Source: Antedon mediterranea (Eukaryota > Echinodermata > Crinoidea > Comatulida > Antedonidae). From it: DNA of 64,000 bases. Where the stretch lies: the NCBI RefSeq assembly GCF_964355755.1, contig NC_092672.1, positions 35,770,501-35,834,500 of the forward strand, read 5' to 3'. Made by a program: the position numbers and the translations under genes. The notes beneath the pieces were generated by a model that was not told the origin of the DNA, made no database searches, and was given only the letters and a program-made list of their open reading frames with translations. Positions 11,401 through 23,600 of the stretch are shown piece after piece; within the stretch, counting starts at the first letter, position 1, and each line of letters opens with the position of its first letter.

Positions 11401-14400
11401 GTATCTTATTTCATAAACAAAACACTAAGTTAAATTGTATTGATTTAATCACATCACTTTTTAAAGGTTATTGAGATGAAATAATTTGGTATTATAGTCA
11501 TGATTTATTCATATGCATTTATAATTCATCATAAATATATTTTACATATAGAGTATACAGGTGTTTAAATTAGCAATTTGCTGAGCCCTGACAATTAACT
11601 GAGCCCATGACAATTAACTGAGGCTCTGATAATTAATTGAAATCCTGGCAATTAGCTGAGCTTATGGTAATTAAATGAGCCCCAGTAATTAAAATGAATC
11701 ACTAGGCATTAAATAAGCCCCTGGAAATTAAAGGAGCCTCTGGCAATTAAATATGTGGTATTACGAAATATTTAAATATAGAGTATATTATGTTTAATTG
11801 CCAGTCAAACTGGCAATTAAATATGCCACTAGCAATTTGCTGAGCCCCTGGCAATTTGCCGAAACCCCAGTAATTAATTGAGTCCCTGGTAATTAAACTG
11901 AGTCCCTGGGAATTAACTGAGCCCCTGGACATTTTCTGAGCCCCTGGACATTTTCTGAGCCCCTGGCAATTTACTGAACCCCTGGTAATTAACTCACCCC
12001 TTGCAGAAACTTGACTTGCTGATATGCACACTGTATAACCTCTGCCTGAAAACATGCCTTTATGATTTGTTTGACTGTAATGTCCTCATGCAGAACAATA
12101 TTCAATATACCTTAAAAACAAATATATCATATAACAAATTATTATAAAGATTGCACTACACAGATTTGGGTTAAAGAAGAGGTTACGCCAGTGAGAGAAA
12201 TTTGTTTTTTTCTTTTTCGCATTCGCATCATTAAAATCAAAATCACAGTTAAGTATTAAATTGGATTGAATTTTACAATATATATATAAACATATGAGAA
12301 AAAAACAATAAGGTGGGTCTTGAATCTTAAAACCGTAGATGTTGTTTAGTAAAAATAATTGTTGTTTAGTAAATTTAAAACTTTACAAAACATTTATGTA
12401 ACCATGTAATCAACACATTATAATTTGTACATCAAAATGTGTTCATTAATATTTATATAAATTTATAAGCATAAAGGAAATTTATTCGCCCGGGTAATAA
12501 TATCTTGAATGGAATCTTAAATAAAGAGTTTGAGCATACCTTTTTTAATATCTAAACCAAACAAGAAGATTTCATTTCCGTTACATTTTAAACAATCTTG
12601 TAAATCATCAAAGCTGTAAAAAATAAGTAAAGAAAATAAAATAATTATTATCCTTCTTAAGCTCTGTCTACACTGTACTATCACACACAAAAACAAAATG
12701 TGATGTGCCCATATATGGACATGATGATGTCATATCACTACCATAGTTAAGCATATCACTACCATATTTGGGCACTTTTTTGTCAAACTAGTTTGGTAGT
12801 GTAGACAGAGCTTTATTGTTTTCAAATTGTAAAGGATAAAAATAATTCAAGAGCGTAAGGGGAGCCATTTTTTATTAGATGAATCAATGATTTATTACCA
12901 AATCATCATTAATTGTGCAATCATAATATCAAATATTGGTATATTCTTATCATTATCAATTATCATCATAATACACTAACCTGCTGATAAAGGTTGCTAA
13001 GGATGAACCAAGATTCACTTTTAGTGGTTTTTCTTGCTCTATTTAAAAAGTAAAATAATCAAAATTGTATAGAATACTTGCTAATGACATCAAACCTATT
13101 TAGTTGCTGTTAGTTGCTAATGTGATATAGTGAGTGAGTGGTTGAGCAGTTAACAGGGTGGAACCGTAATTACGTGGCCATACCATTGGCAAGGGTTCGA
13201 GGCTCACTAACGCCATGGTTCTGGAGGTAGAACAAGTCTTCTCGGATAACGTAGGTCCAGTGTACACATGTAGCTCATGTGCACTTTAAAGAACTTAGTA
13301 CATCTTTTGAGAAGAGTAGGGGGTTACCCCGGTGTAATAGTAAATCACAGCCACTGATCATAGCTGGGCCCTCTGGGAGACCAGTCTTTGACTGAAGAGG
13401 TTCACCCAGTTTAAATAAAATAGTTCAATTCAATATAACCAACATAGAATCTCTAGTTCACCAAAACTAATCAAAGTGTCATACTCACTCCACAACACTG
13501 GTTCCATTGCATTTGTTTTGGCTGGGCTTAACATATGAAGATCAGGACTTTGTAGAAACACTTGCACCAATAGGTGAAGTCTTGTTTGATTCAGCGTCTC
13601 CATGACAACACAGGTGACAGCTCGATAATTTGCATATAGGTGGAGAAAAGTGAACATAAAAAACAAACTCCATGTCAGCCTGAAAAAAACAGTTTAGTGT
13701 AATTTTACAACAAATTCCTTTCCTGGTAAAATATTGTGAATTACCCATTAATTAATTAACTTACATGTAATTGCCTGATGCTAGTGGAGTAATGATCAAA
13801 CCAATTAACAATGCTGCTAAGTTGACAAGAGTTTCTTGGCTTCCATCTTTAGCCGACACATCGGCCATGTTGTTTCTTCTTGCTTGGTGCATGGTGAGAG
13901 CAGCTCTTGTGGCGCCACCTGCTACTCCTACAATGGACTGTATAAAGTACAATTGATTTATATACAATTAATTTAATAAATACTCTGTGTATAAAAAACA
14001 ACATCGAGAGACGGACGATAGAAAAAGAGAAAATAGAGTTGGGATGGAAATCATGGAACCAAGCCAAACCTGTGGCCAGGGACCGGGGGCATTGTCAGCC
14101 TTGCAGCCTTGGGACAAAGGGCCTGAAGAGGATAGGTAAGGTATAATAAATGTTTGTATGGAAATTCTCCAAACCATTGCCGAGAGCCTGGGAAAGTTGG
14201 TATTGAGAAGTGGCTATCAGTATCAGCACCTATTGGATAGTGTTTAGGGAAACTACTATGGGACAAAGGACCTGAAGAGGATAGTTAAGGTAAAGTATAA
14301 TAAATGTTTGGATGGAAATTCTCAAAACCATTGTTGAGAGCCTTGGTGAGTTGGTATTGGGAAGTGACTATCAACACGGTCTTAGCTAGTGTTTTGGGTA

Positions 14401-17400
14401 ACTACACTAATAATTGAAAATTAATACGACATGATGACTTACCCTAAACACGCTCGAAACACAAGCTATTATTACAAAGACTGATGGGAAGAGTGGTGAA
14501 ACTAATTCTATACAAATGGCAAGATCGTTTAAAATGTCCGCAAACAACCTGAAAAAATAATACAGAAAAAAAGTTTGTTATTAATCAATTGTTAAATAAT
14601 AAAAATTGTCCTTAATTTCTTCACCATAAAGCAGAGTTTCTAACTGATGACAGGCATAGTTTTGGTCATTCCATTTTCATGACGTACCATGTACCTAAGC
14701 AGATGCCAAGTCAAGAAGTCATTCTACGCATGCTCAGAAACAGCAGAAAAGAAGCATGAACTGAATGACATTGACTTAGACTCAACAGCTCCATAGACGC
14801 ATGGCACCTTAAAAAGGTCTCTATAATATCTGGTCTCTTCGTCCATCCCCCACCCAAAAATCAACCAACCTACCTCCATCTCTTTGCATCACAGTCTAAT
14901 GAAGTTCTAAAAAAAATGAAGGAATATTAGATTAAACCAACTAAAGGTCTGCCTACACTATCAAACTGGTTTCATAAAAAAAGTGTGATTTGCTCAAATA
15001 TGGTAGTGATACTGTATGTCCAAATATGGTAGTGATATGACATCATCATGTCCATATATAGGTACATAAAAGTTTGATAGTGTAGATAAGGCTTAACTTT
15101 ACTTAAATTCTTACAATATACTATGTAAATACATTAATTATTTTAGTACAAACATTTAAAACCTCACCCTTGGTACCAAGCAAATAAGATTCTTCCAATC
15201 ATTCCAGAACCATCTAAAAAGAAGAAAAATCAAATATGGTTTTGAAAAAAATTATGAAGAAAATCTATTTTTATATCAACTCTTAAGCTTGATAGCAATG
15301 CAAGGATGTAATTGTAAGCCGCAACGCAAGCAAATTGAAAAATCAAAAGTGGTGGATTATTTCAACTGTTCCTTGTGATTGGTCAATTTGCTTGGGTTGT
15401 GGCTTACATCCTTGTGGGAACTGAGTTTAACCAATAGTAATTACTTTCTTGATGTTGATAACTTTAGGATAGAATTGTTTTGATATTTGTTTTTCCGTTA
15501 TGTTTTATCTTTGTATGAGACAAGCACCATTATTTCCACTTGTTTCGTGGACGAAATAAAGTTATCTTATCTTATCTTCTTGATACTTTTGTATATTTTC
15601 CTTTTTTTAAATATCTTTTTATTTACCTTTCAAAATCCAGGTGATCGTGGCAGCAGCAGCTGTGGCACTTTCATCACCTACCCCAACACCTTTTAACATG
15701 GCTTGAGTGGCAAGAGTGCCTGTTATACTACTGCAAAATGCCTGTAAGTGAACACAAAGTATAGCAATTGTATGTAAATTGTATGCAAATTGTATGCAAA
15801 AACATTCCTGATAGCAGCAATCATTTGTTAACATGTTGATATAAAGTTTGCATAATTGAATAAAAGTGTAAAGCTCTGTGTCTACACTATCAAACTTTAT
15901 GTGACAAAAAAAATGTGATGTGCTCATATATGGGCATGATGATGATGTCACTACCATATTTGGGCACATCACACTTTTTTTGTCAAACTAGTTTGATAGT
16001 ATAGACAGTGCTTTACAATTTTGTTAACATTTGTTAGCATAAATTGCATGTACATTTTGTTACCTGTATTGTATCCCATACTTGATACTGTAAGTAATCG
16101 CTACTGACACTGTCAGGATATCCTTGAGGAAGAAACACAGCCTGTAAGAATATCAAATGAATACCTTTGGTAAAATGTTTGTGTGGACTGCTTTGCAAAT
16201 ATAACAGAGGATGTATCTATGTCAAAAAGGTTGATACTGATAGTGTACACATTCAGAGCTTCAGTAATTAACAATTTCTTCAGTAATTTATTGACATAAA
16301 TTTCAACACAAAGAGTAATTTAAAATTTGTGATTTAAAAAAAAAATTGATATATTGTTATATCTGTCTTTTATACAGATATGAAAACCTTCACTAAAAAG
16401 TTGATAAACAAACAATAAAAATACGCAATTATGAGAAAATATTTAAAACGGGTTCAAAATTTATCAAAAATAATATCAGTGTTATGCGCGATTTGAACGA
16501 TTTGCGCAATTTGAAATTGCACAAAAATTCCTTGCGCAATTTGAAATTGCGCAAAGAATTCTTGCGCAATTTGAAATTGCCCAAGGATTTTCTTGCGCAA
16601 TATTAAATTGCGCAATCAACTTGCGCAATATCAAATTGCGCAAGAAAATCCTTGCGCAATTTCAAATTGCGCTGCACAATTTGTAAAATTGTCAAATTGC
16701 GCAGCAGAATGCTACCAGAATGCGTGCTAACGTCATGAACGATCGGTTAACAATGATAATTTATTAGAAACTATAATAACTCATGAAATGAAACATATGC
16801 GAAGATAACATGTGTATAATACACAACATCAATGGCATACACAATTAAATAATATTATCACTCATTGCAACTTAAAATAAATCAAAATAAATGTAAAAAT
16901 AACAAAAATTAATGTAGTAATACCGCCACCAACGTTTAGACTTGCTACCAAAACATAGCCATCAGTAGGCAGTAGGCTATAGTAGTATTAGCCGCCCGCC
17001 GTGACGTGCCCGCCGGGAACACCACCTTTGTGGTCCTTTGTCGGGTCTTCGACGGTATGCTAACAATAACAATATTTTCACTACTAAAATAAGGAAATGC
17101 GATATTATCTTTAATTTTGAATCATTCTTAGAAATTACTATGAAAATATGGGTGTGCATGATTTCACAATCTGTCGAAAAACTTTGCGCAATTTGGAAAT
17201 TACTTGCGCAATTTAATACGTTGCTTGCGCAATTTGAAACAGATGTTTCAATTCAAATTGCGCAAGGAATTCTTTGCGCAATTTTAAATTGCGCAAATCG
17301 TTCAAATCGCGCATAACATCAGCATGCAATATGAATGTATTTAAAAAAAATATTATTATTAAAAATAATTTTTAACATTTATGATAAATTAAAAGATATT

Positions 17401-17961
17401 AAAATATTATATATTGTACAAATATTTATAATTAAATCATACAGTTGCATTCTGCTGCATTGGGAACAAAAATAACCATTTTTTGTATAAAATTTGCACT
17501 AGAAATTTGTTGCGCAATTTTTGCCAAAAAAAAAAATGCACAAAAAAGTGTTCAAATCGTGAATTAAACACGTCATACATTTTTTTTAAATAGTGGAAAG
17601 GTGAAAGACAAACATTTTATCAGCTAGCCTGGGATTTCCCTGATCCATGCCTCTCTCTTCCTATATATCCATGGTATATATTTAGCTTTCGTGCCCGGGG
17701 ATTGCGGTTTATTGATTTGTCTGAGCATGGAGGTATCCATGGTCTGAGTGAGATAAATAGGAGGCTAGAAAAAGGAGAGGTACAAGGTGGCAATTTTTTT
17801 CATATTTCATGCAAAATTTTCAACAAAATTACCCTAAAAATTTGTCTGATTGAACTTGTCCTTGAAAAGTTGTTTTTACTTAGCTTTCCATCTCCATAAG
17901 AATAAATATTTGGCTCTGATTGTGAACCATACCGTTCTTCACATAACACGGTTGACACCAT
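8462..17961 (-). CDS. RUSF1: RUSF1 (root UVB-sensitive/DUF647 family), complete
   Basis: Thirteen minus-strand exons join in frame to 456 residues (human RUSF1/C16orf58 has 468): 17833-17961, 16064-16141, 15627-15741, 15168-15213, 14874-14906, 14443-14548, 13765-13937, 13489-13679, 12981-13038, 12540-12613, 11998-12110, 9007-9070, 8462-8652. Family hallmarks in order are VFLPQGYPDSVS, GTLATQAMLKGVGVG, LFADILNDLA, VAGGATRAALTMHQARRNNM, DVSAKDGSQETLVN, and the C-terminal FLKDLEMAGWKSE and DEWRARW. The DUF647 core, hydrophobic and likely membrane-associated, spans roughly residues 40-300. The N-terminal exon (MVSTVLCEERYGS) was chosen because it gives the CxxxYGS pattern of the family and splices in phase 0. 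Plant relatives act in UV-B response and membrane traffic; the animal function is not settled. Intron 12 holds a trinucleotide array and intron 11 a minisatellite. Confidence 0.93.
8675..8998. repeat. GAT/ATG trinucleotide microsatellite
   Basis: Long imperfect run of GAT, AAT and GAC triplets within RUSF1 intron 12, between exons 9007-9070 and 8462-8652. It creates an Ile-rich open frame on the minus strand that is not a gene. Confidence 0.9.
9304..9851. repeat. X-Y-X direct duplication
   Basis: A roughly 177-bp segment starting GCATGTTTGTTACTCTCTAT at 9304 recurs almost unchanged at 9676 (period 372). The segment between, 9481-9670, is a close copy of 7545-7735 upstream. Both lie in RUSF1 intron 11. 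Confidence 0.85.
10199..10456. repeat. Tandem repeat, 101-bp unit
   Basis: Units beginning ATTGCTACAAAGTTGTTATA start at 10201, 10302 and 10403, giving about 2.5 nearly identical copies in RUSF1 intron 11. Confidence 0.85.
11575..12000. repeat. Minisatellite, 19-20 bp unit
   Basis: About 20 diverged units around CAATTAACTGAGCCCCTGG, in RUSF1 intron 11. One end runs into exon 11998-12110: the 5' splice site GGG|GTGAGT lies in the edge unit. Confidence 0.85.
12659..12813. mobile_element. MITE family A copy 3
   Basis: Full-length, termini AAGCTCTGTCTACACT and AGTGTAGACAGAGCTT, in RUSF1 intron 9. It ends 46 bases from the acceptor of exon 12540-12613. Confidence 0.85.
13128..13436 (+). mobile_element. 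tRNA-derived SINE, full-length
   Basis: A-box-like TGGTTGAGCAG near 13139 and B-box-like GGGTTCGAGGCTC near 13193, followed by a unique body with GGTAGAACAAGTCTTCTCGG and a short A/T tail. A second copy on the minus strand lies at 22805-22940. Located in RUSF1 intron 8. Confidence 0.75.
14109..14405. repeat. Tandem duplication, 149-bp unit
   Basis: Two units starting GGGACAAAGG at 14111 and 14260 share CCTGAAGAGGATAG and GGTATAATAAATGTTTG-like stretches, in RUSF1 intron 6. Confidence 0.75.
14944..15094. mobile_element. MITE family A copy 4
   Basis: Ends AAGGTCTGCCTACACTATC and TTTGATAGTGTAGATAAGG, core GGTAGTGATATGACATCATC. In the RUSF1 intron between exons 15168-15213 and 14874-14906. Confidence 0.8.
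15287..15430. repeat. Palindromic family B copy 2, diverged
   Basis: Arms GGATGTAATTGTAAGCCGCAA and TTGTGGCTTACATCCTTG pair imperfectly around GCAAGCAAATTG/CAATTTGCTTG. Related to 4925-5105. Confidence 0.55.
15871..16013. mobile_element. MITE family A copy 5
   Basis: Full-length with flanking TA on both sides. Located in a 322-bp RUSF1 intron, 51 bases from the donor of exon 16064-16141. Confidence 0.88.
16480..17318. mobile_element. GCGCAA-palindrome TIR element, copy 1 (839 bp)
   Basis: Termini TGTTATGCGCGATTTGAACG and CGTTCAAATCGCGCATAACA are inverted copies, flanked by TCAG on both sides (4-bp target duplication). Subterminal regions are arrays of TTGCGCAA separated by about 7 AT-rich bases; the centre is unique. 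It has no coding potential I can see. A copy in the opposite orientation is at 47251-48109. Located in RUSF1 intron 1. The TGTTA end and 4-bp duplication fit the Ginger1 pattern (TGTNR...YNACA); the assignment is inference. Confidence 0.85.
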
Positions 17962-20662
17962 GTTGCATTGTTATTGCGTTGAACTTCCGTCGACTGCTTT
18001 TCTTTATCAACAATATTTTTTCTTTCAAGAGGGCGCTAGCCACTTTTTAAAAGACATCACAAGTAAGATCAGTGAGCTGTAAGCCTTCGGCTATTTTTAA
18101 TTAATTTTGCGACAAAATAAAATCTATTAACGAAATAAAATTAGAGGATTCACAAATAAGTTATAAATACTCTTATAAATATGTCACACACTAATTCCTC
18201 ATTCCTAAAAAGATGAACAAATAAAGTTTGAAATATAATTAATTAATGTGCATTGGCCCTATATGCCTAGGGTCTACATAAGATCATTATTTTATTTATT
18301 TCCTTTATTGCATCAAGTAAACAGTGATGACGTTGACATAAATATTTTAAAAAAATTATCAAAGAGTATAATAATGTATAACACAAACCAAACAAGTTAC
18401 TAAAATATATCATAGTCCACAAATTAGTTATTAATGGCCATCATAGTACATCCAGTAACACAAACCAAAAGGGGTTCACAATTTGCTTATCATAACTCAT
18501 CATCATCATGTATCATGTATAAAGATATTAAAATGATAAAAGTAATAATTGAAAAGATTGTTAAATATTAAACATTTTACTTATGTGCAGATCAGTACTA
18601 AAAAATTTGAAATGTTAATCATTTTTTTAGATCTGAAATAGTTTTTAGATATACAAAAAATTAAGTAGTCCGCCACCTATAATATTTCTTGTTGATTTGG
18701 TCACATGATAGCAATGACCTTCGCAATGATGACATCATCAGCAGGTCCGCGCGCCATCTTCCGGGTTGACAATGAACGCAAAAAGAACTCTGCTAGGCTT
18801 AACAACTGTGTGCTAGCCTGGGAGGTGTGTTTGTTTTGGTCTAGCAAGAGTATGTCGACATAATCCATGTCAAATTGGGTTTTTGCATCTACATTTGCAA
18901 AGTTTATGAAACGATTGACTCGTTTTTATTGAACGTTTATGTATGTATGAGCTGTTAATCTTTTTAAATAAGGTAAAATTGTGCGTATTTTTCAACAAAA
19001 TATTTGTTTTATTTTCAATTGGAAAATAAATCTACATTTTCACCACGTAAAGACCGAAGCCGGGGATTTCTCCTTGAGGTTGGTCTCTAGCCTAGGCTAC
19101 AGGAAATTACGACATTAAATATACTGTGGAGAAAGTTTTATGAAGAGAAATCATTTTGTTTTAATGCATGAATATGATATTTATTATTTTATCAATCAAA
19201 ATTGATGGCTGAAAAAAAAACCACTTTAAATCAAGATGCCAATCATGTTTGGTAAAAACTAAATAGGTAGGCCTAGGCCTATAATTGACTCTTCTTGACA
19301 TGAGAGTTTGTGTCTAATAAATAAGAAAAAAAATCATTCTTTTGTCTTTAGGCCTAGGCCTATACAACTTTCAATATCATACGATTATGAGCTTTCAGTT
19401 AGCACTCTAGGTAATTTCTTTTCAGCAAGTAGGCCTAGTCCTAGTACAGACTTAATGTTATATTAATGGTGGGTAGGGTGGGCGTTTCCTCTTTCTGACC
19501 GACAACCCATTTAAAATCGCTGATAATAAAAATTGCACTGCGGACCATAAAATCAACCTAAAGACGTATTTGTATCTTCAAATACGGTACGAGTGAAAAT
19601 TGCATGAATCTATAGGCCTATACGAGTATTAAATCTTTAATTTATAACCTTTAAAGAAAGAATTTTGTAAATGTCAGATTTGTGAAGTACAGACATCTTG
19701 GTTCTTCAATATGAATATTGGTCTGTCTGTTCCAAGCATCACACAAGAATCGGCTGTTAATAATATTATGTATACAATTATGAATACTGGATGGATTAAA
19801 ATTCTTTGAATTAATAGAAAATGGTTAATAGTTAATACTGTAGAATTTTCTAGACGTTGGGTCATGTCATCCATCGGTTAAAATAATATTTCTTTCGACA
19901 GAACCCAGGACAATTTTATCCGCCAAATTTCTTTTTATTGTTTCACAGCCCTGGGATTGAAATAATTTAAGTTTAAAAATTAATCATCAATTCTCTGGTA
20001 TAATCCCATCCCCCTAGAACATGAAATTAGGCCGACTTTGGGAGTGGGACTATACCCTATATGAAGCCTGGTTCATGAAAAAAATGATTGGTAAGGATTT
20101 CTTGTAAAAACAAGAACTGAACTGGCTAGAGAGAGGCCTACATCCAGGCAATACTGGGACTATACCCGGGGATATGCCTGTTTGTGAAATTAGACATAAA
20201 GTAGGGGGTGGGATTAAACCCGAAGTGGGATTATACCTGAGGATAGTATATGGTACTGCTCTTTACAACTTAGCCACTAATGAAAAACAGCTGATTCATC
20301 ACTTTGTTGCTATGATATCCTGTCCTGTACACCAGGTACTCATCATACCTGGAAAGAAATTGTTGTGGCATATGTTATCCAAACTATTATTTGTCACCAA
20401 GATCTGAGAAAACCTGTTCTAGTAAATTGTTTGATCCCATCTGTTTATGGTACATAATATTGTGTCAGTCAACAAAGTAGATTAGAAATAATTACCAATA
20501 CAAACATATTAACATACTAAATAATAAGTGAGAAACTTATGGGCTCCTAAAATGTATGATGTCAGAGTTAAGAATTTGGAAAACAGATTAATGTGTTTTG
20601 TTATCAAAAGTTTTAATCTTTTACCTTGAATACATTGTTCTTATCTGTTTGTCTTTTCTCAG
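17962..20662. promoter_or_regulatory. Head-to-head promoter region of RUSF1 and MTMR
   Basis: 2.7 kb between the RUSF1 start (-) and the MTMR start-codon exon (+). Near 18752-18777 the sequence GCGCGCCATCTTCCGGGTT contains, on the minus strand, an ETS site (CCGGAAG) overlapping a YY1-like AAGATGGCGC, a common TATA-less promoter pair. A GTATGT donor near 18849 could end a 5'UTR exon for MTMR. No other coding exon was seen; the remainder is AT-rich. The promoter call is inference. Confidence 0.45.
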
Positions 20663-23600
20663 GTTTACATTCTGTACTGTGTCTAGTTTGGCTACCATTG
20701 GCTACTATGGTAAGTTTAATGTTATCATAGATTAATAAATATTTACTAAGACTAAGAGAGTAAAACTAATATAGTTAATACAATGTTCAAATGTCATAAG
20801 TCAACTTTTTGGAGAATAAAATATTAAGAAAAATTGTATTGTAGTGATAGTGATACTGATAGCCTAACCAAAAATATGCAGTAAATTGTATTTTAAAAAA
20901 ATGACCCATATTGGTGTGAACCACTTCATTGTGGTTCTCTGTGGACCAAGTACAGTGGGTTTCATGATAAATTGATTGATTGAAATTAATAAATAAATGC
21001 TACAACCTGCTGTAACCTGTTGTGGTAAGGCTGGTTAATTAATGTACAAGAAGGCACCTGGAAACTCTGCTGGGGAAATTGGTCAATTAAGTCATCCTTT
21101 TCAAGTTCAGCATCCTATAATATAAACATCAAGGTCAAAGGAAACTATCAAGTGCACTTGACCAACAATACATTTATTTGTCGACAACAAAAGATAGTGA
21201 CACAACAATGTAGACTTTATACCTTCCATGTAAAGCTCTATCAAACTAGTTTGACAAAAAAAGTGTGATGTGCCCAAATGTGGAAGTGATATGCCCAAAT
21301 ATGGTAGTAATATGATGTCATCATGTCCATATATGAGCACATCACACTTTTTTGTCTAGTTTGATAGTGTGGACAGAGCTTTAGATTAAATATTCAACTA
21401 CTGAAAGCCAGATAATATTATATCATGGAGCTGATATGGTTATATGATGCAGTGAACTTCAGTGTCATGTCTGAGGAGAGAAGAGTCATACGTGCTCTTG
21501 TGTCCATTGCATAAAGCTCTGTCTACACTATCAAACTTTATGTCGCAACAAAATTGTGTTGTGCCCATATATGGACATGATGATGTCATATGATATCCCA
21601 ACCATATTTTGGCATATCACTACCATATTTGTACATATCACACTTTTAAACTAGTTTGATAGTGTAGATAGATCTTAAGCCCTATCTACACCATCAAACT
21701 TAGACAGATGTTATCGTAGGCTATTAGTTACATGATGTACAGTATGGAAAAGAACATAGTAAATTGCTATACTCTGTTGTGTCAATTTCGATTTCCATCT
21801 TTACGCTATTCTGAAGTAGATTAGGAAGGATTGTCTTTTGGTTGTACTAATCCTTCCTAGTTAATCTGCAATATGTTCTGAGACATAACCAATTTATTTT
21901 GTCATCTGAAACTGAAATATCACATACTATTTTCTACTTGTTGTAATCAAATTATTTTTATATTTCTTAATTTATTCCAATGTTCTATGTTTATGATGTA
22001 ATCTAATATTCAATTGTTGTTATATTCTTAATAATTCACCAACATTTTCTGTTATAATGATGTAATCTACTAATTCAATTGTAATACAGCTGAAACTGCA
22101 ATATGAAAAATGTCAGTTCATTATGGGAAATTCACATTAAATACTTTCTGTCGTCTGACATTTTTTGAAAAGTCATTGTTTTGTCTAAAGAGAAAGGGAA
22201 AGATAAACAATCAAATAGATTATGAATTTCAACAACTTTTTTCCGGAATAACCTGTTCAAACCGATTTTGAAGTCAAGTTTCTAGTCTAAGCCATTTTTT
22301 CTTTCGTATTTTTTATATATAATTTTATGTCAAAGTTGTAAAGTCAATATAAAATATTATTTGATTGGCAAAAAGGTGCTTATCATTCTTATGTCTAGTG
22401 CCTGTTAATTTATTAATCAATCTGGGATATTAGTAGTACCAGGATCTTTCTCTTGGCCCAGAAAAGTAAGTGGCAAATTGCAAAAAAATTAGCAGTTCAT
22501 ATTATTAGAATTCAGTCAAAGACTGTTCTATCATACTAGCCTATACAATAAGTTGCTTATCCCAACCTCCATAAATATTTAGTGGAATAATCAGGTATCC
22601 AGATTTTATTAGGTTCTTTTAAATGTAGAATACAATAGCTTGGATTACAAATAAATAAAAGTATGATAAATTCTGGTTACCTTATAGTATTTTTTTAAAT
22701 TGTAAAATATATATAAAAAAAAAATAAAATATATATATATATAAAATATATAAAATATATATATATGTATATATCTTAATATTTGTAATATATTTTCTTG
22801 GACTCAAACATTTTTATCCGAGAAGACTTGTTCTACCACCAGAACCATGGAGCAAGTGAGCTTCGAACCCTTGCCGATGTTATAGCTACGTAATTACGGT
22901 TCCACTGTCTTAACAGCTCGGCCATTAACTCGGTGTATTCATTTCTTTTTTCTTTAATTCTCTCTTTTAGTCTGAAGCACAACAAGAAGAGCATGATAGC
23001 TTGGTGCATGTAAAGGCTAGTGATGCTTTTCCCAAGAAGCAGTTACACAAGGAGGACGACTCCTTGGAAGTACCATATCCACTTCTTACTGGAGAGTCTG
23101 CTCTCTTCCTTGGAAAAGCCTGCGATTCCATCATTTGCCTGTCTGACTTCAGATTGGTTATAAGATACGCAGATTCATTTGATAACGTAAGTTTTCATGC
23201 GAAATTCGTGACGCTACTCCCAAATCACACGGTCCTTGATGAAATGATGATTAAACTGTTTCGTGATACACACCTTGACACGCCCTAAAGCTGATTTGGT
23301 ATGCCTTAATGTTTATTGACACGTCCTAATGTTTATTGACATGCCCTAACGCATATTGACACGCCTTAATTTTTATTATTGTCAAGGCCCAAAATGTAAA
23401 TGTATCAAATATATTGATATGCCCTAAAGTATCTTGACACGCCCTAAAGTATATTGACACGCCCTAAAGTATATTGACACGCCCTAAAGTATATTGACAC
23501 GCCCTAAAGTATCTTGGCAAACTCTAATGTTTATTGATATGAGATTTGTTGTAAAAGTATCATTTTCTTGTGAATAAATTGACTATGCTTTTCTGAATTT

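Noticed and set aside
18725-18780. Minus-strand frame MARGPADDVIIAK as RUSF1 first exon
   Set aside because: No acceptable donor follows it (GTCATT), while the exon at 17833-17961 gives the family N-terminal pattern and a proper donor. The ATG there is probably just the YY1-like AAGATGGCGC site.
23285-23540. CRISPR-like array of 20-bp repeats
   Set aside because: Units are contiguous without spacers and the locus is a eukaryotic intron; it is a minisatellite.
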